A DNA stretch of 64,000 bases, taken from positions 44,905 through 108,904 of the forward strand of contig JABLUY010000101.1 in NCBI GenBank assembly GCA_013306675.1. Reading direction: 5' to 3'. Below, piece by piece: positions 18,977 through 28,786 of the stretch (its first letter is position 1; the number at the start of each line of letters is the position of its first letter). This DNA is from Thraustochytrium sp. TN22 (Eukaryota; Sar; Bigyra; Thraustochytrida; Thraustochytriidae). The position numbers were made by a program, and so were the translations under genes. Under the pieces are notes generated by a model, which did no database searches, had not been told where the DNA came from, and saw only the letters and a list, made by a program, of their open reading frames with translations.

Positions 18977-21186
18977 ATGCAGGCCGCCGAGATGGGCGAT
19001 ATGATCTCGGATATGTGGTCCGCTGACGTGAAGCAGCGCGTGCTGTCGGAGATTGTTTCGTCGGAGCTTGTTTCGAGTACCAAGGTGGTCTCGCAGGGCG
19101 TGGCCGGTGCCCGGCTGTGTACTTTTGCTTGCAGCATTGCGCTCCTCGTGTTCTACGCCTTCCAGTGGCGCGCGGGTCGCTGCAACCACCATCCCATCTA
19201 CGTGCAGTTTGTGACCTTTTGTGTCTACGTGCTCTCCTGCTTCGGCACCACGGACTTCCTGTACATTCCCATCGAGGACCACAATGGCGTCGTCTTTGAC
19301 CTCGCAATTGGCCGCTACCTCTTCTGGATGAGTAAGTCAACTCGGGCCTATGGTCTGCCGTCGTCACCTGGCCTTTGCTTTCCGGTATACTGATGCGCCC
19401 GCTCCCTGACACCTCTCGCAGCTACCTGCCCTGTGATCATTTCCAACGTAAACGTGCTGCTCAACATCATGACCCCCGACGATATTGAGCTGCCTAAAAT
19501 CACATTCATGATGGTGGAGGATATCGTCATGATCGCCTTCGGTGTGCTTGCGGCCATGCAAAAGAATCTCATGCTCAAGATCGTCTTCAACGTGCTCTCC
19601 TACCTCGTCAGCGTAAGTTTCTTCAGCACTCGTTCGCCCGAGTCTGTTTCGTGTGAAGTGCCCAAAACCACGAAAAATGCACTGTCACACCCCACGAGCA
19701 GACAAGCTGACCTACCTTCTCGCACTTGACTCAGTTTCTTCTGGCTTGGGATCTGTACAAGCAGATGCAGGAGAAGAAGAAGTTCTTCGCCAACCACGAG
19801 CGCTGCTGGGAGTGGGTGGTCTTCACCATGATCTGGTTCTACTGCTCCCAGTCGCTCTTCATCGTCCTGTACGCGGTGGGCCCGCCCTGCTTTGCCTGGA
19901 TGGGCTCGGACGGCGATCGCATTGGCCACAGTGTCGGCGACCTTCTGGCCAAGAACCTCTTCGGCTTCCTCGTCTGGTACGTCCGCTTCGTTGTGCTTGA
20001 CCCGTACGTGAGGCGCATCCGCGGTGCTCGGGCTGTGTCGCCGTATGCGCACAAGAACCTCGTCACTTCCGGCGACACGCACAAGGATTCCTTCGTCTTG
20101 CGCAAGCATCTCAAGAAGGAGAACAAGTTCGGCGTGCGTGGCCCGCGTGTCCTCGTGATTGAGCCGCGCATCGAGCTGCAGCGTCTTTTCATGTTTCTCC
20201 TGCGTGAGGCCGGCATTGAGGGCGAGATTGCCTTCGATCTGCACTCTGCGACCAAGGTCATCAAGCGCGATGCCCTCACGCACTACGATGCGGTCATCCT
20301 GAACATGGCAGTCGCTTTCGAGAACCGCTCCGACACTCAGAAGTTCCGCATGCACTTCCGCTGCAAGCCGTTCTACCTCCCGGTCCTCGGCTACTGCTTC
20401 GAGGAGGAGAGCTACGGTCCGCTCATCGAGCGCGAGGAGACCGAGCGCATGCTCGCGGACGGCTTCGTGCGCCACGTGCTCGACGAGGCCCACCTCTTCG
20501 ACGTTCTTGCCCACTGGCGCGAGGCCTCCACGCATTGGCGCGAGATCGACGACTCTGCTGACATGGAGCGCCGCCTGCACCAGAACGTTCAGGGTGTTCA
20601 CATGTCTCCGGTGATCGAGGACGACATTGGCGGCGTCAGTCTGGTGGACGGCTCTCACACGGACGACAACGAGATTTTCGAATCTGACGGTCATTCTGAC
20701 GAGGCTAGCCTTTCCGGTTTTCCGCCCCCGGCCAGTCCTCCCGATAGCAAGCCCTCCCGCGCCCCACCCGCCAACCCGAGCACCCGCCCCCCCGGATCCA
20801 GCCGTGACACTTCCTCTGTGCACAGCACTGAGAACGCTCGCATCTCGCTCCGCCGCAAGAGCGCCTTTGAGGTCATGAACGAGAACCTTCGCCGCCAGCT
20901 TAAGCAGGAGGAGTCCACCTTCAACCGCCTTGCTCAGCAAGGCCACCACCACGCCGAGGACCACAACCCCGCTGAGACGCAGCAGTACCATGCTCCCCAC
21001 CAGGACCACGTCTCTCACCATCCGGCCCAGCTCGGCGGCGCGCCCACCGGCGCCGGCGCCGCTAACACGCCCGGCCCCATGATGACTGACGGCACCGACC
21101 ATGAGGACGACCTCGATGACCTCGAAGAGGACGAGTCGGCCCCCAAGCGGCGCTCCAGCCTCATCATCAAGGGCTCCATGATGTAA
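18977..21186 (+). CDS. Channelrhodopsin-like rhodopsin fused to degenerate receiver domain (copy B)
   Basis: Exons 18977-19331, 19422-19612 and 19735-21186 (introns of 90 and 122 nt), 665 residues. The first intron has the same position and phase as in copy A, just before the TCP of helix C; the second is unique. Helix C is RYLFWMTTCPVIISN, with Phe116 at the counterion site and Asn127 where copy A has Asp129. Helix G GHSVGDLLAKN has Asp251 and Schiff-base Lys255. Helix F is unusual: the W-S-x-Y-P motif of copy A and bacteriorhodopsin reads Q221-S-L-F224-I225. The receiver-like part (PRVLVIEPRIELQRLF) again has Asn372 for the phospho-Asp. A conserved HWREASTHWREIDDSAD helix and a His/Pro/Ser-rich tail follow. 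Anion-channelrhodopsin-type light gating is inferred; the altered pocket suggests different spectral tuning or loss of activity. Confidence 0.9.
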
Positions 21187-22076
21187 GGCAAGAAGCAAGC
21201 ATTTTTAGAGTAAGGTCTCAAAGTCTCCTCGCTCTTCTTTTCTCTCTCTCGTCTCTCTGTCTCCGTCTGTCTGTCTGTCTCTCTCTCTCTCTTCCCTTCT
21301 TGTCGTCAATGCGAGGCCCGGAAGCGAGCCTGATGATGAGAGGTCAGAGAAAAGAATTTGTCCCACCTGAGGTGGCCCGGGCCTGTCAGGTTCTTAGAAC
21401 TTAGTAGCCGGCTTCTGGATGCCTGCCCTGGCCTGGCCCGCCAGTGCGCCCCCAGCGAGATCCTCCATGCCAATGACCAAGGCATACGCTGTGACAGGCT
21501 AGCGCTCGCGCCGGCAAGCTGGTTGCCACCAAGCAAGAAGAATGGTCAGAAAGACTGTGAATTTGGTTTTTGCCACCCTGGCCGGGGGACAGAGAGGAGA
21601 CTGCCGCTGGCCGGTGCATTCTGTGCGCGGGAGATGGCGAATGACCCACGGCAGGCCGGCCCCGTCTTGCAGGCTGTCTGTCTGTCTGGCTGGCTGCCGG
21701 GCTGACTGAATGGCCGTCGGCTGAAAGCAGTGTTTGATAACTTTCTTGGTGGTAAAGTTACCCGGGTCTGCACAGTGCGGTGCGACAACCGAGGGAGTCG
21801 AATCGCATGTGCGCGCGGCCGAGAGGGAGCTTGCTCAGCACGGGACACCGCAGCTTGGCACAGCGACACACGAGGGTGGGAGAGAAAGTCAAGAGCAAGA
21901 GCCATCGGTTCTCTTTCTCACCCTCGGCGTACGCGCGCGCGCGTTGGCAGACCCGCATGCACGCGTGGTTCGGTTTTCTCTCGAAGCGAGCAAGCAAGAA
22001 GCGCGGCTTGACCCAAGCTCGTGATCCATCGTCACCTCGTGCGGCGAGGCGATAAGCGCAGCAGCGCTAACACACC
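21187..22076. other. Intergenic region
   Basis: Follows rhodopsin B. It has a CT/TCTG-rich microsatellite at 21235-21296 and otherwise unique sequence of lower GC. I see no gene. It should contain the 3' UTR of rhodopsin B and the promoter of the right tetraspan gene. Confidence 0.4.
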
Positions 22077-22832
22077 ATGGGCTCCGATGCGGTCGTCGTC
22101 GATAGCGCCACGGTGCCCGAATCGCCTGGCGTGGTGAGCGTGGAGGAGGACTCTGGCACGCCGGAGGTGGACGGCTATGTGGACACCAGCCCGCCAGCGG
22201 TGCCGGTGCCAGCGGCTGCCCCGAAGGCTAAGAGCCGCGGTTTCCGTGGCAACGCAACATCATCCACGGGGCTCGTCGCCACCCTCGGCCTGCAGCCGAC
22301 AACGCCTGCCCAGGCCGACGCCCTCGTCAAGCGTACAATGATCCTGCGAGGCGTGCAGTGCCTGCTCGCCCTCTTGGCACTGGCCCTGGCTGCTGCTGAC
22401 AAGGATTTTGTCGGCCTGAGCGGCGTTGATTGGGGCGTGGCCTGTGCGGCGCTCGCCTTTGCCTTCGCGCTTGCGCAGGTGGCCTTGAGCCTGCTGACGC
22501 TGTCCGCCGGGAAGCGCAATGACGTTGTCGTCAAGGCGCTCGTGGTCTCTGGCATCGCAGGGGACCTGCTCTTCTCCTATCTGGTGATGTCGTCCTTCTC
22601 GACCGTCGCGACAATCTCCGCACTCTGCGTTCCGATCAACATTAACACCGGCACGACGACCTACGTGCAGTCCTGCTCGACGATCCGGGCCGCGGCCGCC
22701 TTTGGCTTCTTCCTCTTTGCCTCCTTCGTCGCCGCTCTGCCGTTTTCCATGGCAATCTTCGTGCGTCGCGAGCTGCTTCCCGAGGATGCGCGTGCCACGC
22801 TGCGTCACGACGAGAACGACATTGGCGTGTAA
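22077..22832 (+). CDS. Tetraspan MARVEL/CASP-like membrane protein (right copy)
   Basis: 251 residues. A Pro/Val/Ser-rich N-terminus of ~80 residues is followed by four helices: TMILRGVQCLLALLALALAA, then GVACAALAFAFALAQVALSL, then VVSGIAGDLLFSYLVMSS, then AAAAFGFFLFASFVAALPFS. As in the left copy, helix 1 carries an Arg and helix 3 an Asp (SGIAGD). The loop before helix 4 has two cysteines. It is shorter than the left copy because the disordered N-terminus and C-tail are reduced. It lies downstream of rhodopsin B as the left copy lies downstream of rhodopsin A, and converges with DHX16. Role unknown; a membrane scaffold or channel partner is only a guess. Confidence 0.7.
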   Translation: MGSDAVVVDSATVPESPGVVSVEEDSGTPEVDGYVDTSPPAVPVPAAAPKAKSRGFRGNATSSTGLVATLGLQPTTPAQADALVKRTMILRGVQCLLALLALALAAADKDFVGLSGVDWGVACAALAFAFALAQVALSLLTLSAGKRNDVVVKALVVSGIAGDLLFSYLVMSSFSTVATISALCVPININTGTTTYVQSCSTIRAAAAFGFFLFASFVAALPFSMAIFVRRELLPEDARATLRHDENDIGV

Positions 22833-22959
22833 GAAGTGATGGTATTGTAAAGAAGATCCCTTCGATAATCACTCCTTCGTCCTGGTCGCTGCGAGCAACT
22901 TTCCGTGAGGCCTAACTCTCTCGCAAGGTCGCGCTTAGGCGCGCGCACACTTTCTTCCA

Positions 22960-24997
22960 TCACTTGGACGCCGCTGGCAAAGAGAACTTGTCGGAGGCCT
23001 CGCCCTTTGCCGCTGCAACCGCCGCACCCACGTTGCCGCGCGGACGCTTGGCGCGCATCATCTCGTCGATGTCGCGCTGCGTATAAAAGTGAGGCGCAAT
23101 CTCCAGGAGCCACTCTGGCTTGATGACGAGGATCTGCCGCATGTACTCTTGCTTGGTGCGCTGAAGCTGGTGGTAGAGCACGAGCTTCGGGAGCGGGTCG
23201 CGCTTGTGCAGGCTGCTCGAGGGATGCACATGCACGGCGTAATGGTCCTTGACCGTCTTGTAGGTGCCGTCCTTTTGCAGCTTGGCGGTGTGGAAGAAGT
23301 AGCCCGCCGTGACGGCCTTGCGAAGGTGGTCCGCGTCTGAGCTGGAGGTACGCTGCAGCTCGACCCGGTCGCACAGGTCGGCAAGCTGATCGCGCACGTC
23401 GCGCGCGCGGCGCATGCTTCGCACCTGCACAAAGTTCTCGTAGCACCATGCGGCGCTGAAGTTTGTCGCCGCCCATTGATCATACACAGCCTTGAGCACC
23501 ATGTGGTCGCCAAAGGCGCCGTCGCCTTGCGCAAAGGTCTTGCGCGCCGTGTCCGCGTGCACCGCCTTGTCAGGCGGGCGATAAAAGACTGAGGCATTCA
23601 CGTCCAGCATTGCGGATACGGTGAGTGCCTCCTCGACGCAGCCGTAGTGCTCTGCAGCCAGGAGCATCTTGGAGAGCATCGGGTCGCCTGGGAACTCGGC
23701 CATGCGGCGGCCCAGCTTGGTGAGCTCGCCTTTGTCAGTGAGCGCGCCCAAGGCATAGAGCTGCTGTAAGCAGCGGATGAGAGCCTCCGGCGGTGGCGGG
23801 TCCATAAAGTCGAAGCCGATGAGGTCGTGGATGCCGAGGCTCTTGAGCGTGAGCACGACGGAGATGAGGTTACTTCGTTGGATCTCCGGAACCGTGTTCT
23901 CCTCAAGCTCGTGCTTGAACGACCACGCCGTGTAGAGCCGAAAACACTTGCCGGGCGCCGTGCGGCCGGCGCGGCCTGCGCGCTGCTGAGCTCCGGCTTG
24001 CGAGACGGGCGTCACCATGAGCGAGTCCATGCCCGTGCGCGCGTCGTAGCTTGTCTGCTTGCAGAATCCCGTGTCGATCACGTAGCAGATGCCATCGATG
24101 GTGAGGGAGGTCTCGGCGATGTTGGTTGCTAGCACCACCTTGCGTGCCCCGCGCGGGGTAGGCACAAATACCTTGGCCTGCTCCTCGCTCGGCAGCGACG
24201 CGTAAATGGGACAGATCAGCAGCTCCTTGATGCGCCCGCCCAGTCCGCGCGTGCGCTGCACGAGCGCGTCGCGCGCCGCCTCAATCTCCTCTTGGCCCGT
24301 GAAGAAGATCAGGATGTCACCTGGTGTGGGCTCGCTAATGTGGATCTGCAAAGTGGTCACCACCGCGGCGTCCAGGTAGTCTGCCTCCGGCGCCTTGGTG
24401 TGCATGATGTCCACCGGGTACCGACGGCCGGGGATGTTGAAGATGGGCGCGCCGTCAAAATAGGCCGCGAACTTTTGCGCATCCAGTGTGGCGCTCGAGA
24501 CGATCACACGCAGATCCTTGCGGTGACGCGCAATGTCTTTGATAAGACCAAAGAGGATATCCGTGTTCAGCCCGCGCTCGTGCGCCTCGTCGATCATCAT
24601 GGCACTGTAGTCCGCCAGGTCGGGCGACGTCATGAACTCGCGCAGGAGCATGCCATCCGTCATGTACTTGATGAGCGTGCGATCCGATGTGCAGTCTTCG
24701 AAGCGGATCGCATAGCCGACCTCCCGCCCCAGCTTAACGTCCATCTCCTGCGCGACGCGAGCCGCCACGCTCATGGCCGCCACGCGCCGCGGCTGCGTGC
24801 ACCCAATCTTGCCCAGCTCCGAGTACCCGGCTTCGTGGATATACTGCGGGATTTGGGTTGTCTTGCCGGACCCGGTCTCTCCCACTACGATGAGGACCTG
24901 ATGATCTTTAATCGCACGCAAAAGCTCCTCGCGATACGGGAAGATTGGCAACGAAGCACGCACCTCCTGCATGGTCTTCGTCTTGTTCTCCTCTTCG

Positions 24998-25029
<32 letters not shown>

Positions 25030-26418
25030 CGACGACGTCCCTGCTGTCGCCGCCTGCTCCGACTCCGTCGCGCTGCGCGCCCCGCGCCACGCCGTCTTGG
25101 TGCCGGGAAGCCCTTTCTTGCTGCTTACAAAGTCGATCTCGCTCGCACGAATAAGCTCGTACGCCTGGTCGGCTGCAGACTCGAGACTGCTGTCGGCAGA
25201 GGGGATCGCCGCGGCACCCGCGGCGCCGCGCGCGACCTTGGTCTGCTGCTCCTCCCAGACTTCGTGCTCCGTCTTGCCGCGCTGCGAGTCGTCATGGTAC
25301 CGCTGAGTGAGGAGTGCCTCGCGACGTTTCGCGTCGACGCGGCCCTCCTCGTCCGCGTACGAGTCCGGCAGCTGGTAGAACTCACCCTCGCGTTCACGCT
25401 GGATGTTCTTGCGGCCCTCCACGAGCCGCAGGAGCTCTTTGCGAGCCTCCAGGTCACGCTTCTCCTTGTCGGTAAGCTTCGCTCCATCAAACAGCATCTC
25501 CTCGTCCTGGATGCTTGCCTTGAGAAGCTTGAGCTCCCGATCCTCGCGCTTTTGCAAGTACGCGTAGCGCGACTCTTGCCGGAGCTCTTCCACCGTGAAC
25601 TCGCTGCGCAGCCGCTCGCTCTCGCTCTGGATCTCCTTAAGCTTCTTCTCGTGCTTCTCGCGCTCCTTCTCGGCGGCGCGCCGCTTCAGGCGCTCGCCCT
25701 CCTCTTTGCCATCCGCGCCGCTGCCCACGAAGGCATGAAATTCGCGCAGCTTGCGTTCGTGCTCAGTCTCCTTCGCAGAGGAGCCCTCCTCCTTGTCCGC
25801 ATTGTCTCCGCTGGGGCTGGGCGCCCCTTCTGCTCCTTGGTCCACTTCCTCGTCCTCTTCGTCCTCGCTGCGGTCGCCAGGGATCACCACGGGCAGGTCT
25901 TCTTCTGCGAATCCATCCTCGGTCGGCGCATGAAGTCGCTCAGCGCGCGCCTCACGGCGCTCTCGCCGGCGCTCCTCGCGGCTGCTTGCCTTGGCATCCT
26001 CGTCCTCGTCCCCTTCGGAGCCATCGCGCCTAGACGACCTGGACTTCTTCTTGTTTTTCTTCTCCTTCTTCTCCTTCTTCTCTTTGCGCTCGCGCTTACG
26101 TTTGCGATCCGTGTCCACGCCTGGGTCATCCAGCACCAGGCTGTAGGACCCAGCACTCGCCGCAGGATCGGCGCTTTGGCTCACGTTGCTGCTGCTGCTG
26201 CTGCTGCTGTTGCCGCGTCCCGTGCGCGCCAGAAGCGCCTCAGCGAAGCGATGCGTGCGCGCGTCTCGCGGAAAGTCGTACGCCTGCAGCTGCCGCACGA
26301 CATCCGCCGCGCTGCTGGCGGACCTGCCCAGCGCCAGCACGAAGTCCTCCGCCGCGCGCTCGCTAAAGCCCAGGAGCGAGTGCAGCTCGTCGCTCACCCA
26401 CCGCCGATCGCTCGCCAT
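22960..26418 (-). CDS. DHX16: DEAH-box splicing helicase DHX16 / Prp2
   Basis: 1152 residues, intron-free. Prp2/DHX16 remodels the spliceosome before the first transesterification. The N-terminus ([20 protein letters not shown]...[19 protein letters not shown]) is the DHX16-specific alpha domain. It is followed by a Ser run, a Lys-rich [13 protein letters not shown] segment, an acidic stretch and the long [23 protein letters not shown] helix. The helicase core has [13 protein letters not shown] at ~510, DEAH at ~608, SATL at ~642 and QRAGRAGR at ~812, then winged-helix, ratchet and OB-fold domains ([37 protein letters not shown]). I start at the ATG at 26418; upstream is Gly/Arg low complexity. 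Confidence 0.96.
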
Positions 26419-26484
26419 CCTCGCCCTCGCGCCGAGCCGCGCCGCGCCGCGCCGCGCAGTCTGCCGCAACCGTGTGCCGCCGCG

Positions 26485-26519
<35 letters not shown>

Positions 26520-26771
26520 TGTTGCGGCGCAGGAGCGGCACGCCGCGTTCGGGTTCTGCCACTGCTGCTCCACGGCGCGCGGGTGGTGGGTGCGGCGGGC
26601 CGCCTGACCCGCACGGCGCGGCGCACGGGTACGAGCGCGAGCCGATGAGCGAGCAACTTGAAGCGAAGGGACAATTTCCGGTTTGATTACATCAGCTCGG
26701 CTCAGCTCTGTGAGCGAGCGCTGCGCAGCGCGGTGCGCGGCGGGGCAAGCTCAATCATGACGTGTGAATGA
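26419..26771. other. Intergenic region
   Basis: A (CCG)n/(GCC)n run at 26480-26520 lies in the DHX16 5' flank. The rest is unique DNA up to the 3' end of BBS5. No gene is seen. Confidence 0.4.
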
Positions 26772-28086
26772 CTATTTGGCGGCGCTCATGAGCCCCCAGA
26801 GCGACTGCACCGTGACGCCCGGAGGCATGGGCTGCACGGCGAGGCCGAGACGAGGGTCGAAGACGGGGCGGCGGTCGTCGACGGCAGACTCGGGGTTGCG
26901 CGGGCCGGCGCCGTCGTCGTCGTTGTCGTCGGCGTCCGGCTCGCCGGCCAGGTAGGCTTCCGGGCCCTTGGGCGCGGCGGAGAAGGACGCAGGAACGAAG
27001 TCATCGGCGTCTTCGTCGAGGCGCAGGTCCTCCTCGACAGGCTTCTCGGTAACGTGCGCGAGCTGCTCCGGAGCCGCCTCCGTCACCACCCGGACACCAA
27101 AGTCGGGCGAGCGAAAGAAGACCCCGTGCAGGTTCCGGATGGTCTCCGCGGTACGCTGGAGGCGGTCCCTGGGGTCGATGCGGAAGCCAAGCGTGTAGCT
27201 GCCGCCTGTGGGCATGGTCTCAATGACGAGCGCGTCGCCGAAGCGGGAGTCGTTGATGGCAATGCGCATAATCTGCACGTACGGGATGCTCACGTTAAAG
27301 TTGTTGGCCAGGTCCGCGAACCAGACGAGGCGGATGTTGGTCACCACGAGCGTCCCGAGACTGCCCTGTTCGGAGGAGAGGTTCCACACGCCCGTGAGGC
27401 TCTGATAGATCTCCTCGCCCGGCAAGATGCGCAGCGACTTGTCCTTGACGATGGCCCCGCGCAGCCGAAGCTCGCGGTACAGGGTTGTGGTCTCATAGGC
27501 CCTGTGCGCGTTGGGGTTTGCACCGTTACCACCGTGCGGGTTGGGTTAGATGGCGAATTGCACTCTGCGCGGGGACGGAAGCGCGAACGTACTTGTGGAC
27601 AGCGAGGACCGTGGTGAAGAGCCGAGGACTGTTGTTTACGAGCGATGTGAAGATGAACTCGTATCGCTCGCCCTCGTAGGTGCATGTGAGGAAGAGCGCC
27701 CGTGTGACGCCGCGCAGCTTGGAGCTGGCCTTTTTGACACGCAGCTTGGTGACGACCTTGTAGCCGATACTGAGGTTGGTCCGGTGATGCTTGTGCGCGA
27801 TCCACTGAATGCGCAGGTTCGTCACGAAGAGGCTGCCTCGCATGCCATTGTTCCCCTTGGTGTCCTCCACCGAGTTGATCGAGTCCAGCACGCGCTCGCC
27901 CTTGCGCGGCTTGAACGCCCTGCGTCACGTCGCGCAGCGCAGCGCCGCGTCGCTCGCGCGCGTCAGTCTCTCTCCGGCGGGCTCGCACCGGCCGCCCAGC
28001 AGCCGCTGGCAGGCGACCTACCTGAGCGCCGCGTCGAACCGCAGCTCCCTGTCCTGCCACAGCTCCTCCTCGCCGCCCAGCTCCAT
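26772..28086 (-). CDS. BBS5: BBS5, BBSome subunit
   Basis: Three exons, 28086-28022, 27919-27593 and 27501-26772, introns of 102 and 91 nt, 373 residues; both junctions restore the frame exactly at conserved positions. BBS5 has two pleckstrin-homology-like (DM16/GRAM) domains and is the phosphoinositide-binding part of the BBSome, the coat that traffics membrane proteins in cilia. Exon 1 encodes LWQDRELRFDAAL. Exon 2 has the first domain (SINSVEDTKGNNG, LFVTNLRIQWIAHK, SSKLRGVTRALFL, YEFIFTSLV). Exon 3 has AYETTTLYRELRLRG, GVWNLSSEQGSLGTLVVTN, RIAINDSRFGDALVIE, and the C-terminal block PVFDPRLGLAVQPMPPG. Acidic low complexity precedes the C-terminus. With RSPH3 it indicates a ciliated life stage. 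Confidence 0.96.
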
Positions 28087-28786
28087 GCTCGACCCGCTCC
28101 CTCTCTCCTGCGGCTCCTCTTCGCCGTCCGTGCGGTCCCGCTTCGCCAGGTCCTGGCCCGGTCTTGCGCCGCCCTGCTGCGCACCACGTCCCAGTACTAC
28201 TAGTAGCAGCGCATCGTCACGGTCACCTTCACGGTCGCGCGGGACCGTTAGGCCCCTTCGCTTGGGCCGCTTCTTCGCGGGGTTCTGCCGAGGGGGCGCC
28301 CGGGGGATTCGCCGGGTGGGGCGCGCGCGCAGAGGCGGCGGGGGGGGAGGGAAAAAACCGCGGCGGCGGCGCGAAGGCGCGCGAGCAGGCGGCGGCCGCG
28401 GCGGCGGCGCAGTGGCGGCGAAAAAGAACGGGCGGCGAGGAGTAGGCGATGATCGCCGCCCCGGTCTGCGGCGGCGGCAACGCGAAGGCGAAGAAGGTTT
28501 TGCGCGCGCGCGCGGGCGCGGCGGGCGCGGCGGCGGCGGGGCCGGGCGGCGGCGGCGGGCGCGGCGGCGGGCGCGGCGGCGGCGCGCGGCGGCCTGCGCG
28601 GCGGCGGGCGCGGCGGGCGCGCGGCAGGTTTGAATCGGCCGCGGCGCGCGGCGGCGGCGACCTCGTGAACGCGGCCTCGGCGGCGCGCGCGCTGCCGGCG
28701 CGCGGCGCGGGGAGGCGCGCGAGGGAGGGGGGGAAGAAGGAGGGAGGGAGGGAGAGAGAGAGAGAGCGGGCGACGCCGCGCCGGAG
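28087..28786. promoter_or_regulatory. Divergent GC-rich region, BBS5 / CNOT2
   Basis: Extremely GC-rich between 28320 and 28700 (GGCGGCGGGCGCGG runs), then GGGAGG and GAGAGA runs up to the CNOT2 start. There are no conserved coding motifs, only Arg/Ala/Gly low complexity in all frames. Confidence 0.45.
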
